NCBI GenBank assembly: GCA_005223045.1
Contig: NJBM01000020.1
Coordinates: forward strand, 1-64,000
DNA: 64,000 nucleotides
Direction: 5' to 3'
Source of the DNA: Planctomycetes bacterium B3_Pla
GTDB taxonomy: Bacteria > Planctomycetota > Phycisphaerae > Sedimentisphaerales > Anaerobacaceae
Part shown: positions 21,916-31,127 of the stretch, piece by piece
Numbering within the stretch: position 1 is the first letter of the stretch
Layout of the letters: the number at the start of each line of letters is the position of its first letter
The notes under the pieces: generated by a model
What the model saw: only the letters and a program-made list of their open reading frames with translations
What the model was told of the DNA's origin: nothing
Database searches by the model: none
Made by a program: the position numbers and the translations under genes

Positions 21916-24869
21916 CATATTCGTATGGTTTCTATTTCAGTCAGCCATTGTGGCTTGCAGCTTGCATCTTGCTGGTGCCGATTATCTGGCTCGGCCGGCG
22001 AAATCTCGCCGCCTTAGGGCCGGTTCGGCGAACGCTCGCGATTGTCCTGCGCTGCCTGGTCACGCTGATTCTTGTCGCTCTACTTGCCCGGCCCATGCTC
22101 ACCAGGAAAAGCCAGCGCCTTACTGTGATTCCCGTGATTGATCGAAGCCAATCCATCCCGCCTTACCTTCAGCAGGCGAGCCTGGATTACCTCGACGCGG
22201 CTCTGGCTCACAAAGTCCCGCGCGACCAGTTGGCAGTTGTCGATGTCGCCGAGGCTGCGAGCATTTCCAAATTGCCCTGCGGCGATATTACCGTCCGGCG
22301 GAGAAACACAACTCTTAACGGCCAGCAGAGCAATTTGGCCGACGGCGTCCAGATGGCTATGGCCATCGCCCCTCCGGATACGGCTGTGAGGATATTGCTC
22401 GTCAGCGAGGGAAATGAGACTGCCGGCGACCTGAAGGAAGTGGCTCGAATCGCCGCGGCCAACAAAATTCCCATCGACGTGCTCGCCATACCTTACGAGT
22501 ACGAAAACGAGGTCATTTTCCGACGCTTAGCCGCTCCGGCACAGGCCAGAAGCGGGCAGACCGTTTCACTTCGATTCATCCTCAACAGCACAGCGCCCAC
22601 CAAGGGCAAACTGCTGCTGAGTCTCAACGGTGAGCCTGTTGACTTAGTGCCCGGCTCGCCGGAGATAGCCGTGCCAGTGGAGCTGGAGCCCGGCACCAAC
22701 GTCAAAACTATCTCCATGCCGGTCGGCACTCGCGGCATACATGAGTTCGAGGCAGTATATATGCCCGACGAGCCGGGACGGGACCAGATTGTTCAAAACA
22801 ACCGGGCCGGCGCCATAACGTATGTTGCCGGGCCGGGTCATGTTTTGGTTGTCGATGCGGATGGTTCGAGCGGTCTGACTTTGAGCGGTGCTTTGCAGAA
22901 TTCCGACATCGACGTCAAATACGGCACCACCGCCGATTTTCCAGATGATCTGTCCAGGCTGATGGACACGGACGCCATCATTCTGGTCAACACAAGTTGC
23001 GACAACTTTACTTTCGAGCAGCAGGAAATGCTCTGCCGGTACGTAACCGACCTCGGGGGAGGCCTGGTCATGGTAGGGGGGGCCGAATCATTCGGAGCCG
23101 GCGGGTGGATAGGCTCGCCCGTAGCGGAAGTTCTTCCTATAGATCTGGACCCACCTCAGAAAAAGCAGTTGCCCAAAGGAGCTTTGGTGCTGATTATGCA
23201 CGCCTGTGAGATGCCGCAGGGCAACTTCTGGGGTAGAAAAGTCGCCATTGCTGCGGCACAGACTTTGAGTCGGCTGGACCTGATAGGCGTTCTGGCTTAT
23301 GGCTGGCGGGGGAGAGGCGATTGGGTTTACCCCCTTTCTCCGGCGGGCGACAAGAAAGCGGTCATCTCCGCTCTCAAACAAATGCAAATGGGTGACATGC
23401 CCAGCCTTCACGTACATTTACAGGCTGCATACGATGCACTGAAGAATTCCGATGCGGCACAGAAGCATGTAATAATAATCAGCGACGGCGACCCCCAGGC
23501 GCCCACCACACAGTTGCTCAACCAATGCAAGCAGGCCGGGATCACCTGCACCGGCGTGGGCATTTTTCCACACTCGCCTCAGGATGTACTAAGCCTCAAG
23601 CGGGTCGCTCAGCTTACCGGCGGCCGGTTCTACGATGTCATGGATCCGCAGCAGCTTCCCCAGATATTTATCAAGGAGGCCCAGGTGGTCAGGCGCGCTT
23701 TGATCTTAGAGGAAACTTTCTCGCCTCAAATTACCTACTCTCTCAGCGAAATCATACAGGGATTGCCCTCCGCACTTCCAAACCTTGACGGTTACGTGGT
23801 GACCGGCCCCAAGGGCGGGCTAAATCAGGTAGTTCTCTCCAGTCACCAGGCGGACCCCATCCTGGCAACATGCCAGTCCGGTCTTGGTCGATGCGCGGCG
23901 TTCACCAGTTCGGTGGACAGCCAGTGGGCCTCGAGCTGGCTGCAATGGCCCGGCTTCGAGGGATTCTGGGAGCAGACCATTCGCTGGGCGGCCAAGCCGG
24001 CCCAGTCCTCCGATTGCGAGGTTTCCGCCGACATTCAGGGCCGCCAGGTTACCGTTAACGTCGAGGCGCTTGACGCCGAAGGCAAGTTCCTGCGGTTGGG
24101 CAACATCGAGGGACAGGTGATAGCACCGGACGTCTCGAGCAGTGCGATTGAGCTTACTCAGGTCGGTCCGGGCCAGTACAACGGCCAGTTCCAGGCAACC
24201 GTATCGGGCAGTTACATCGTGAATCTGCGCTATAAGAAGCTCGGGGGCGAAGAAAAGACTCATTTCACCCACACGACGGTGACGATTCCGTTCGCGCCGG
24301 AGTTTCGCGATTTATCCGATAACGCGCCGTTGCTGGCGGAGGTCAGCGACATCAGCGGCGGCAGGATCCTTGACCTGCGTTCAGATCCCAACCAGGCCAA
24401 CCTGTTTGACTACACCGGGTTGAAATTTCCACAAACCGAAATGCCGCTGCTAAGGCCTTTGATGTTTATCTGGCTCGTGCTGTTCCTGCTGGACGTGGCG
24501 ATGCGCAGGATCATCCTGGACTTTAGGGCTATGGCCCGGCGGATTGCAGCTTTCGCTCGCCTTCGCAGGGCCGAGGGCAAGCCCGACCGGACCCTCGAAC
24601 GCCTCCGGGCCAGACGACAGAAAGTGCGCGACCGTTTCTCCGCCCGCAAAGCCGATGCCGCCGCTTCCAGACGCTATCAGGCCGGCGAAGAATACCAGGG
24701 CGAGTTGCCCGTAGCCGACACTGCGAGAAAAGTCAGGCCCAAGCCTGTAGAAGAGCCACAGAGCACTGAGCGTGAGCGAGGGGCCGAGCAGGCCACGCAT
24801 ATCCAGAGGCTGCTCAAGGCCAAACGCAAGGCTGCCGGCCTGGAACAGGATGACAAAACCGAAGAATGA
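21912..24869 (+). CDS. Large vWA/GATase-like membrane protein
   Basis: The 985-residue protein starts at the ATG of an ATGA overlap with the NHL fusion. It has two N-terminal membrane helices (about residues 10-28 and 42-60). A vWA-like domain begins at VIPVIDRSQSIPP with an intact DXSXS metal site. Ig-like beta sheets follow, then a class I glutamine-amidotransferase-like domain at about 315-410 (VLVVDADGSSGLT; YVTDLGGGLVMVGG). A second vWA-like domain at about 425-570 starts LIMHACEMPQG, which lacks the DXSXS site. Near 855 comes another membrane helix (PLMFIWLVLFLLDVAMR) and a basic cytoplasmic tail of about 110 residues. This is the large vWA protein usual in planctomycete MoxR/DUF58 clusters. 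Its role is unknown, probably in envelope assembly or stress. Confidence 0.85.
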   Translation: MTYSYGFYFSQPLWLAACILLVPIIWLGRRNLAALGPVRRTLAIVLRCLVTLILVALLARPMLTRKSQRLTVIPVIDRSQSIPPYLQQASLDYLDAALAHKVPRDQLAVVDVAEAASISKLPCGDITVRRRNTTLNGQQSNLADGVQMAMAIAPPDTAVRILLVSEGNETAGDLKEVARIAAANKIPIDVLAIPYEYENEVIFRRLAAPAQARSGQTVSLRFILNSTAPTKGKLLLSLNGEPVDLVPGSPEIAVPVELEPGTNVKTISMPVGTRGIHEFEAVYMPDEPGRDQIVQNNRAGAITYVAGPGHVLVVDADGSSGLTLSGALQNSDIDVKYGTTADFPDDLSRLMDTDAIILVNTSCDNFTFEQQEMLCRYVTDLGGGLVMVGGAESFGAGGWIGSPVAEVLPIDLDPPQKKQLPKGALVLIMHACEMPQGNFWGRKVAIAAAQTLSRLDLIGVLAYGWRGRGDWVYPLSPAGDKKAVISALKQMQMGDMPSLHVHLQAAYDALKNSDAAQKHVIIISDGDPQAPTTQLLNQCKQAGITCTGVGIFPHSPQDVLSLKRVAQLTGGRFYDVMDPQQLPQIFIKEAQVVRRALILEETFSPQITYSLSEIIQGLPSALPNLDGYVVTGPKGGLNQVVLSSHQADPILATCQSGLGRCAAFTSSVDSQWASSWLQWPGFEGFWEQTIRWAAKPAQSSDCEVSADIQGRQVTVNVEALDAEGKFLRLGNIEGQVIAPDVSSSAIELTQVGPGQYNGQFQATVSGSYIVNLRYKKLGGEEKTHFTHTTVTIPFAPEFRDLSDNAPLLAEVSDISGGRILDLRSDPNQANLFDYTGLKFPQTEMPLLRPLMFIWLVLFLLDVAMRRIILDFRAMARRIAAFARLRRAEGKPDRTLERLRARRQKVRDRFSARKADAAASRRYQAGEEYQGELPVADTARKVRPKPVEEPQSTERERGAEQATHIQRLLKAKRKAAGLEQDDKTEE

Positions 24870-24896
24870 CGAACAGATGCTTAGGAGATAATTGAA

Positions 24897-25922
24897 ATGT
24901 CAAAAGACGAAAAAAGCGTTGAAGAACAATGCCGGGATTTTCGCCGGATGTTCGATTCATTGCGAAGTGAGATCGGCAAGGTCATTGTCGGCTATCAGAC
25001 TGTCGTTGACAATGTGCTCATCGGACTTTTCTGCGGCGGGCACGTTCTGCTGGAAGGAGTCCCCGGGCTGGGCAAGACCCTGTTAGTGCGCACGCTCAGC
25101 GACGTTTTCTCACTCGAGTTTAAGCGCATTCAATTTACGCCGGATTTGATGCCCGCCGACATCATCGGCACAAATATCATCATGGAAGACGCCACGACCG
25201 GCAAACGCCAGTTCCAGTTCCAATCGGGGCCGATCTTCGGACAGATCATCTTAGCCGATGAAATCAACCGCGCCACTCCCAAGACCCAGTCGGCCATGCT
25301 CGAAGCGATGCAGGAGCATTCGGTCACGACCGGCGGGCAGATTCGCAAACTGCCTGAGCCGTTCATGGTCCTCGCAACGCAGAACCCTATCGAGCAAGAA
25401 GGCACTTATCCCCTGCCCGAAGCGCAGTTGGACCGGTTCTTCTTCAAACTTGTTGTGCCTTACAGCAATCGCGAGGAGCTTCGCACAATCATCGACCGGA
25501 CAACGGCGGGGCATGACCCACGGGCCGAATCTGTAATCGGCACCGAGGGGATAATCCAGGCCCAGGAATTAGTTAAACACGTGGTCATTGCCGAGCACGT
25601 CCAGGACTACGCCATTCGCCTGGTGTTAGCAACGCATCCGCAAGGGGAATTTGCCGCGGAAGTGACGAATAATTTCGTTCGTTTCGGCTCGTCGCCGCGC
25701 GGCGTTCAGGCCCTCGTTTTAGCCGGCAAGGTCCGGGCAATGCTCGACGAGCGCTACCACGTCAGTTACAGCGACATAGAAGAATCGGTGCTGCCGGCGC
25801 TGCGTCACCGCCTCCTGCTGAACTTCGAAGGCCAGGCTGAAGGAATCACAACAGACGAGATGCTCGATCAGATATTGCAAAGCACTCCCAAGACGCTGGA
25901 GCAGAAACTTGATGTCCCCTAA
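24897..25922 (+). CDS. MoxR-family AAA+ ATPase
   Basis: The 341-residue cytoplasmic ATPase has Walker A GVPGLGKT at residues 54-61, Walker B IILADEINRA and the MoxR hallmark ATQNPIEQEGTYPLPEAQLD, then the C-terminal lid domain. MoxR ATPases act as chaperones that activate or load metal into vWA-domain proteins. The partner here is most likely the DUF58 and vWA proteins encoded beside it. GGAG lies 9 nt before the ATG. The stop overlaps the start of the DUF58 gene by 11 bp. Confidence 0.95.
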   Translation: MSKDEKSVEEQCRDFRRMFDSLRSEIGKVIVGYQTVVDNVLIGLFCGGHVLLEGVPGLGKTLLVRTLSDVFSLEFKRIQFTPDLMPADIIGTNIIMEDATTGKRQFQFQSGPIFGQIILADEINRATPKTQSAMLEAMQEHSVTTGGQIRKLPEPFMVLATQNPIEQEGTYPLPEAQLDRFFFKLVVPYSNREELRTIIDRTTAGHDPRAESVIGTEGIIQAQELVKHVVIAEHVQDYAIRLVLATHPQGEFAAEVTNNFVRFGSSPRGVQALVLAGKVRAMLDERYHVSYSDIEESVLPALRHRLLLNFEGQAEGITTDEMLDQILQSTPKTLEQKLDVP

Positions 25923-26811
25923 ACAAAGACGACTGACCGATTTGCTTGACCCGGCTTTCATGACCCGGCTGGATTCGCTCGATGTTCTGAGCCGCAAGAT
26001 TCTGCAGGGCAAGCTCCAGGGCGAGCGGCGTTCCAAGCGTCGCGGCCAGAGTGTGGAGTTTGCAGACTATCGCCCGTACGTTGCCGGCGACGATTTGCGG
26101 TTCGTGGATTGGAACGTTTACGGGCGGCTGGAACAACTGTTCCTCAAACTCTTCCTCGAAGAGCAGGACCTTACAGTGCACATAGTAGTTGACGGCAGTG
26201 CTTCGATGAGTTTGGGAGAGCCCTCGAAGGAGCTTTTCATCAAGAAACTCACCGCTGCGCTCGGCTACGTCAGCCTGGTCAACAACAATCGGGTGACCAT
26301 CAGCTTCTTTACCGATGGTGTGATGGGCCAACTCGCCAACATGCGGGGCCGAAACTACCTGCACCAGATGGCCGATTTCCTTCTTACCGCCGATTGCGAC
26401 GGCGTTTCGGACTTCGACGGTGCGTGCCGGCAGTTGGCGGCGGGGCGAATCGGCTCCGGGGTGATGATTGTGTTGAGCGATTTTCTATTCAAAGAAGGTT
26501 ACGACTCGGGTCTGCGCCGGCTGATCGGCAGGCAATACGACATGTACGTTATCCAGGTGCTAAGTGCCCAGGAGCTTTCGCCCGATCTTACAGGCGAGTT
26601 GAAGTTGATTGATATCGAAGATGCGGACGCCGCCGAGATTACCGTCAGTGCGGCGTTGTCGAAATATTATAAGAGAAACGTGACGGCATACTGCAACGAA
26701 TTAAAGGGTTTCTGCAATCGCCGGGGGGCCGTTTATGTGCTTGCCAACTCGGCTGACTCGGTGGAGTCGCTCGTGCTGAACTATCTGCGCCGAATTCGAC
26801 TGCTCCGTTAG
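25912..26811 (+). CDS. DUF58 domain-containing protein
   Basis: This 299-residue soluble protein is the usual partner of MoxR. It has the DUF58 core RRGQSVEFADYRPYVAGDD followed by LRFVDWNVYGRLEQLFLK, and a vWA-like part with the metal-site motif DGSASMS at about residue 96. No signal peptide or membrane helix is present. ATG 25912 lies inside the end of the MoxR gene, so translation is probably coupled. The exact function is not known for the family; MoxR and DUF58 pairs are linked to assembly of enzyme or membrane complexes. Confidence 0.93.
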   Translation: MSPKQRRLTDLLDPAFMTRLDSLDVLSRKILQGKLQGERRSKRRGQSVEFADYRPYVAGDDLRFVDWNVYGRLEQLFLKLFLEEQDLTVHIVVDGSASMSLGEPSKELFIKKLTAALGYVSLVNNNRVTISFFTDGVMGQLANMRGRNYLHQMADFLLTADCDGVSDFDGACRQLAAGRIGSGVMIVLSDFLFKEGYDSGLRRLIGRQYDMYVIQVLSAQELSPDLTGELKLIDIEDADAAEITVSAALSKYYKRNVTAYCNELKGFCNRRGAVYVLANSADSVESLVLNYLRRIRLLR

Positions 26812-26943
26812 AAATGAAAATGCAAAGATCAAAGATCAAAAATCAAAATAGTGGAATCGCCGCTTCGCAGCGATGACTTCCTTAATTTTACATTTTGCAT
26901 TTTGATATTTGATTTTTCTTATCGGTTTTTGGAGCATAAACTT
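26812..26943. repeat. A/T-rich inverted words with a small hairpin between DUF58 and BatA-like genes
   Basis: AAAATGCAAAGATCAAAG and AAAAATCAAAAT (26817-26850) face TTACATTTTGCATTTTG and TATTTGATTTTT (26885-26920) in inverted sense. A hairpin ATCGC...GCGAT (26856-26874) lies between. This wording is common in planctomycete intergenic DNA. Here it interrupts an otherwise tightly packed block and could reduce read-through or act as a processing site. Confidence 0.5.
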
Positions 26944-28926
26944 ATGGAATGGCTTACGCCTTTGACAGCACTTTATGCCGCTGTGGTTTCCGTGCCGCTG
27001 CTGTTGCTGTTGTATTTCCTCAAGCTCAAACGGCGCGAGCAGATTGTATCGAGCACTTTGCTGTGGAAGCGGGCTGTTCAGGACCTTCAGGTTAACGCCC
27101 CGTTCCAAAGGCTCAGGCACAATATTTTATTGTTGCTGCAATTATTAATGTTGCTGGCTATTCTGTTCGCATTGGCCGGTCCGATCCTTTCGCTGCTTGC
27201 CGGGCCGGCCAGCCGATACGTGCTATTGATAGACAGGTCGGCAAGCATGAACGCCACCGACGTCGAGCCGACACGTCTGGAAACCGCAAAGGACCAGGCT
27301 AAGGTGTTCGTCGAGTCGCTGCGCGCCGGCTCCTTCTTCTCACTGACTGACAAGTCCGACCAGACGATGGTCATCGCCTTCGATAGTCACGCCAAGGTGA
27401 TGTGCAACTTCACCTCGGACAAGCAGCAACTGCTCAGAGCAATAGATTCGATAACGCCGGGCGACGATATTTCTTCGCTGGCCGAGCCGATTGTGGTTGC
27501 CCGCGCGTTCGCTCAATCGCCCGGTGTCGAGGCCGACTTCCTCAGCGCCGAGGAGCCGGCACAGCTCATATTATTCAGCGACGGACAAATCCGCGACCTG
27601 AACCAGATCGTGGTCGCCGACGACGAATTGGTCTTTCACTGCATTGGCGAGTCTCAGCAGAACGTCGCCATAACCGCGATGCAGGCCAGAAGGTCTTATG
27701 AGAATCCGGAAGAGGTAGATGTATTCGCAACGGTTGCCAATTACGGCGATACTGCGGTTACGCACGATGTTCAGCTTAGCATAAATGACAATGTGCGTGC
27801 GGTACGATCGGTAACCGTCCCGGCGGCGAAGACCGACGCCGGCGCCTCGGACGCCCTGCAGCCCGGCAGGGTAGCGGTGGATTTTTCTCTATCGTACGCC
27901 GAGGCGGGAGTGCTCGAAGTAAGACAGTTGCCCGGCTCAGGCGAGCCGGATTGTCTGAGTTGTGACGATGCCGCATGGGCCATCCTGTCGCCTCCAAAGA
28001 GGTTGTCGGTCCTGCTCGTTACCGCCGGCAACGCCGTGCTCGAATCGGCACTGAAAGCCTGCTCCCTTGCCCGGCTCGAATTACAGACGCCGGCGGAATT
28101 CGACGCAATGGACCACCTGACGCTGAGCATCGAGCAGCCTTATGACGTTATCGTGCTCGACAACCACGTACCGGGCGGGCTGCCTAAATGCCGGTATCTC
28201 GTTTTTGGTCGTCCGCCGGAGGGTATCGACGTATCGGTCCGGCAACAGCTCGAGAACCAGGTCCTCGTGGACTGGAGGACGAAGCACCCGGTATTGAAAT
28301 ATGTCAACCTGATGAACCTGTTTGCCGCCAAGTCCCATGAAATGGTGTTGCCTCGTGATGCGGAGATTCTCGCCGAGTTCAACGAGACGCCGGCGCTGGC
28401 TCTTGTGCGACGAAACGGCAGCGTCTTCCTGCTGGCCGGATTCGACGTTCTCCAGACCAACTGGCCGTTCGAGCCTGGTTTTGTTCTGTTCTGCTATAAC
28501 GCCGCCAGCTTTTTAGGTACTCAGGTCGGGCGCGATCAGGAAGCCAACTTGCAGGTAGGCGAACCTATTGTTGTCGATGGTCTCCAACCCGAGATTGCAG
28601 CTCGGATTGACGGGCCGGATGTCGCCGGTGTGGAAGTCAAATCCAATGCCGCCGGTTCGATTCGCTTCCCCGGCACGGGCCGGGCCGGGCCGTACAGCTT
28701 GAGCATCACGGACCAGCCGGCAAGATTCTTCGCCGTCAACCTGCTCGACTCAAAAGAGAGTAACGTAGGGCCGCGGCGAGAGATTGTCTTCTCAGGGCAG
28801 GCTGTCGAGGCCGAGGAACAGGCCTTGAGCCGGTCGAATTTGCCGCTCTGGCCCTTCCTTGTCGGTCTGGCGCTGGTTCTTGTGTGTCTGGAATGGTTAG
28901 TATATACTGTCAAGGTGCGAATATAG
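26944..28926 (+). CDS. BatA-like vWA membrane protein
   Basis: The 660-residue protein starts with the aerotolerance-regulator (BatA) N-terminal module: a membrane helix (LYAAVVSVPLLLLLYFLKLK), the basic STLLWKRAVQDL stretch, then a second helix ending in ALAGP. The vWA domain follows with a complete metal site (LLIDRSASMNATDVE, about residue 99). Large beta-rich domains follow (LFSDGQIRDL; YDVIVLDNHVPGG), and a C-terminal membrane helix lies at about 635-655. ATG 26944 with GGAG upstream is preferred over a longer frame that reads into the repeat. It probably works with the MoxR and DUF58 proteins at the inner membrane. Confidence 0.88.
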   Translation: MEWLTPLTALYAAVVSVPLLLLLYFLKLKRREQIVSSTLLWKRAVQDLQVNAPFQRLRHNILLLLQLLMLLAILFALAGPILSLLAGPASRYVLLIDRSASMNATDVEPTRLETAKDQAKVFVESLRAGSFFSLTDKSDQTMVIAFDSHAKVMCNFTSDKQQLLRAIDSITPGDDISSLAEPIVVARAFAQSPGVEADFLSAEEPAQLILFSDGQIRDLNQIVVADDELVFHCIGESQQNVAITAMQARRSYENPEEVDVFATVANYGDTAVTHDVQLSINDNVRAVRSVTVPAAKTDAGASDALQPGRVAVDFSLSYAEAGVLEVRQLPGSGEPDCLSCDDAAWAILSPPKRLSVLLVTAGNAVLESALKACSLARLELQTPAEFDAMDHLTLSIEQPYDVIVLDNHVPGGLPKCRYLVFGRPPEGIDVSVRQQLENQVLVDWRTKHPVLKYVNLMNLFAAKSHEMVLPRDAEILAEFNETPALALVRRNGSVFLLAGFDVLQTNWPFEPGFVLFCYNAASFLGTQVGRDQEANLQVGEPIVVDGLQPEIAARIDGPDVAGVEVKSNAAGSIRFPGTGRAGPYSLSITDQPARFFAVNLLDSKESNVGPRREIVFSGQAVEAEEQALSRSNLPLWPFLVGLALVLVCLEWLVYTVKVRI

Positions 28927-28958
28927 AACATAACTTTCTTATTTGGAGAGGTTTACAA

Positions 28959-31127
28959 ATGCTGCGCGTCCAACAGATTCTATTGGCGGTATTGGCGCTG
29001 GCCGTGGTGGCGCCCGCCTCTGAAGAAGACCCTTTCAATGTTGATTTTCGATGTGGCTGGGGCGGCTACTATCGTCCCATGGAGTGGACCCCGGTGGAGA
29101 TCGAAATTGGCGGCACCTCGGAACTCACCGAGCCGTTTGCCGGCTCTTTCACCGTTTCCTCCCAACAGGACGGCATGAACATAATGAACGTCACCAATGA
29201 GTTTGTCCTGACGCCGGACATCCGACTCCATCTGCCGCTGGTTACAAAGCTCGCATATACCGCCGACAAATGCAGTCTGACAATCCGGGATGAACGCGGC
29301 CGAACACAATGGGCCCAAGACTTTAATCTCTGGGACTTTTCGAGGAGCAACCGTCTGATAACGACGGTCAATGAAAATGACTTGTTAATCGGACTTGTCG
29401 GACGCAGGAAGTTCGGCCTGTTGGGGCTGGCCAAACAGACAAGTTGTAAATCCGGCAGGGACCAGGGAGAGGTGCATATTGGAGATAAGCTGCCGCGAAT
29501 GGTTCCCTGGGACTGGACCGGCTTTGTTCCGCTGGACCTGCTGATTCTCTACGATCCCGACTGGAACCTGTTCAACCGGCAGCAGTTGAACGCGATTGTC
29601 CAATGGATCTCCAACGGCGGCAAGCTGCTGCTGGTGCTGGGCAGCCACCCTCTGGCGCCGGCCAATCCGATAGCTGAGCTGTTGCCTTTTGAACTGCGGG
29701 AAGTCAAGCAGACCTCGATACCGTCGGAGACCCTCGGAGAATGGGATCTGCGAGAGGGCGAGCCGGAGAACGTTACTGCATGGCCTCTGGCGCCCAAATC
29801 CGACGCCCGCTTCTACAAAGCCGAGACTCACAGCGCCGGCGAATGTCTGTTCGCTACCGGATATGCCGGCTTCGGCCGCGTAGGGGTATTGGGCTTTGAC
29901 CCCTCGACTTTGACGGACAGACAACAGGCAAATGCCGCGAGATTCTGGGTCTCCCGCATCAGAGTAATGCTGGAAAATGACCCTTCGCTGCCGCGCAGCA
30001 CCGTGGAACGACAACTCCAGTCAAACCGGATAAGCCGGAGCATCGTGTTCGGCAAACAGACCGAAGATACCACAAACAGATCCCGTAGATCCCGCAATCG
30101 CGGACGCGGTCGATATGAAATCGGCCAGGCGCAGGATGCGAACAACAAGGTCATGGAGTTTTTGTACCAGGGAATCAAGCCCCTGAGCATCTGGTGGGTG
30201 ATATTCCTGTTGACCACGCTGGCGGTTCTGCTGGGGCCTCTGGACTACAAGCTGCTCAAGCGAAAGGGGCGTCTGCCCCTGACCTGGCTGACCTGCACAT
30301 TCTGGATCGCCTTGTTCACGGTCGGCGCTTATTACGGCGTTGAGGCCCTGCGAGGCGGTGACATGGAGCTGAGAGTGGTTTCGGTCCTGGACGGAATCGA
30401 GAACACCGACCACGCATGGTCCACCGATTATTGCGGCCTGTTCGCTCCATCCAGCGACGACTATCGCCTCGAAGGCTTGCAGCCCAATCAATGGTGGTCC
30501 GGCATTTCTCCGACGCAGCAGTCGATCTACCAGTACAACCGGGAAGTTGCCGGCAGGAGAATCTATTGTTTTCAGCACGATGGCGGAAATATCCCATATT
30601 CACTGCCCATCAATATATGGACGATCCAGTGCCTGCTCAATGAGTCGCCCGTGCAGAAGCTGCCGTTTGCCGCCGAGGTGCGGCGTGAAGCCGGTGAGGT
30701 TGTTGTCAGTATAGTGAATGAATCCGAATCGGCGATTCTAAACGCTAATGTCTTCGTTGCCGAGGGTCGCGGCGCAAATCTGGGCCCCGTCCCGGCCGGC
30801 GCCAGCACAGAGTTCCGCAAAAACTTGAGACCCATGATAATGGCCGATTACACTATGAACCGCTACAACCAATCATACTCTTCGAGAGGGCGCCGCTACT
30901 CCGGCAGATTCATGAACGAGAACGCATTTTATGCCCAGGGGTCCCTGCAGCGTACGCGGGCCATCAGCAACTATGTTGCGCGCGGGGCCGCAGTTGTTTC
31001 TGTCGAATACGACCAGGCCCCCATATCGTTTGGTTTAGAGGACCGCTCATGCACGCAGAATCACATACAATTGGCCCGGCTTATCGTTTTTCCCAAAGAA
31101 CAAAAAGAGGAAACAGGAAATGATTGA
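28959..31127 (+). CDS. Large exported membrane protein of the vWA/ABC cluster, unknown function
   Basis: The 722-residue protein has a signal peptide (MLRVQQILLAVLALAVVAPA), a beta-rich external part, and an alpha/beta segment resembling a GATase-like or DUF4350-type fold (PLDLLILYDPDWNLF; QWISNGGKLLLVLGSHPL). Two membrane helices at about residues 411-430 and 447-463 flank the Lys-rich LDYKLLKRKGRLP. A second external domain of about 250 residues ends near a Tyr/Ser/Arg-rich stretch. GGAGAG before ATG 28959 fixes the start. It overlaps the ABC ATPase start by 8 bp, which ties it to the transporter array. No enzyme active site is recognised. Confidence 0.8.
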   Translation: MLRVQQILLAVLALAVVAPASEEDPFNVDFRCGWGGYYRPMEWTPVEIEIGGTSELTEPFAGSFTVSSQQDGMNIMNVTNEFVLTPDIRLHLPLVTKLAYTADKCSLTIRDERGRTQWAQDFNLWDFSRSNRLITTVNENDLLIGLVGRRKFGLLGLAKQTSCKSGRDQGEVHIGDKLPRMVPWDWTGFVPLDLLILYDPDWNLFNRQQLNAIVQWISNGGKLLLVLGSHPLAPANPIAELLPFELREVKQTSIPSETLGEWDLREGEPENVTAWPLAPKSDARFYKAETHSAGECLFATGYAGFGRVGVLGFDPSTLTDRQQANAARFWVSRIRVMLENDPSLPRSTVERQLQSNRISRSIVFGKQTEDTTNRSRRSRNRGRGRYEIGQAQDANNKVMEFLYQGIKPLSIWWVIFLLTTLAVLLGPLDYKLLKRKGRLPLTWLTCTFWIALFTVGAYYGVEALRGGDMELRVVSVLDGIENTDHAWSTDYCGLFAPSSDDYRLEGLQPNQWWSGISPTQQSIYQYNREVAGRRIYCFQHDGGNIPYSLPINIWTIQCLLNESPVQKLPFAAEVRREAGEVVVSIVNESESAILNANVFVAEGRGANLGPVPAGASTEFRKNLRPMIMADYTMNRYNQSYSSRGRRYSGRFMNENAFYAQGSLQRTRAISNYVARGAAVVSVEYDQAPISFGLEDRSCTQNHIQLARLIVFPKEQKEETGND

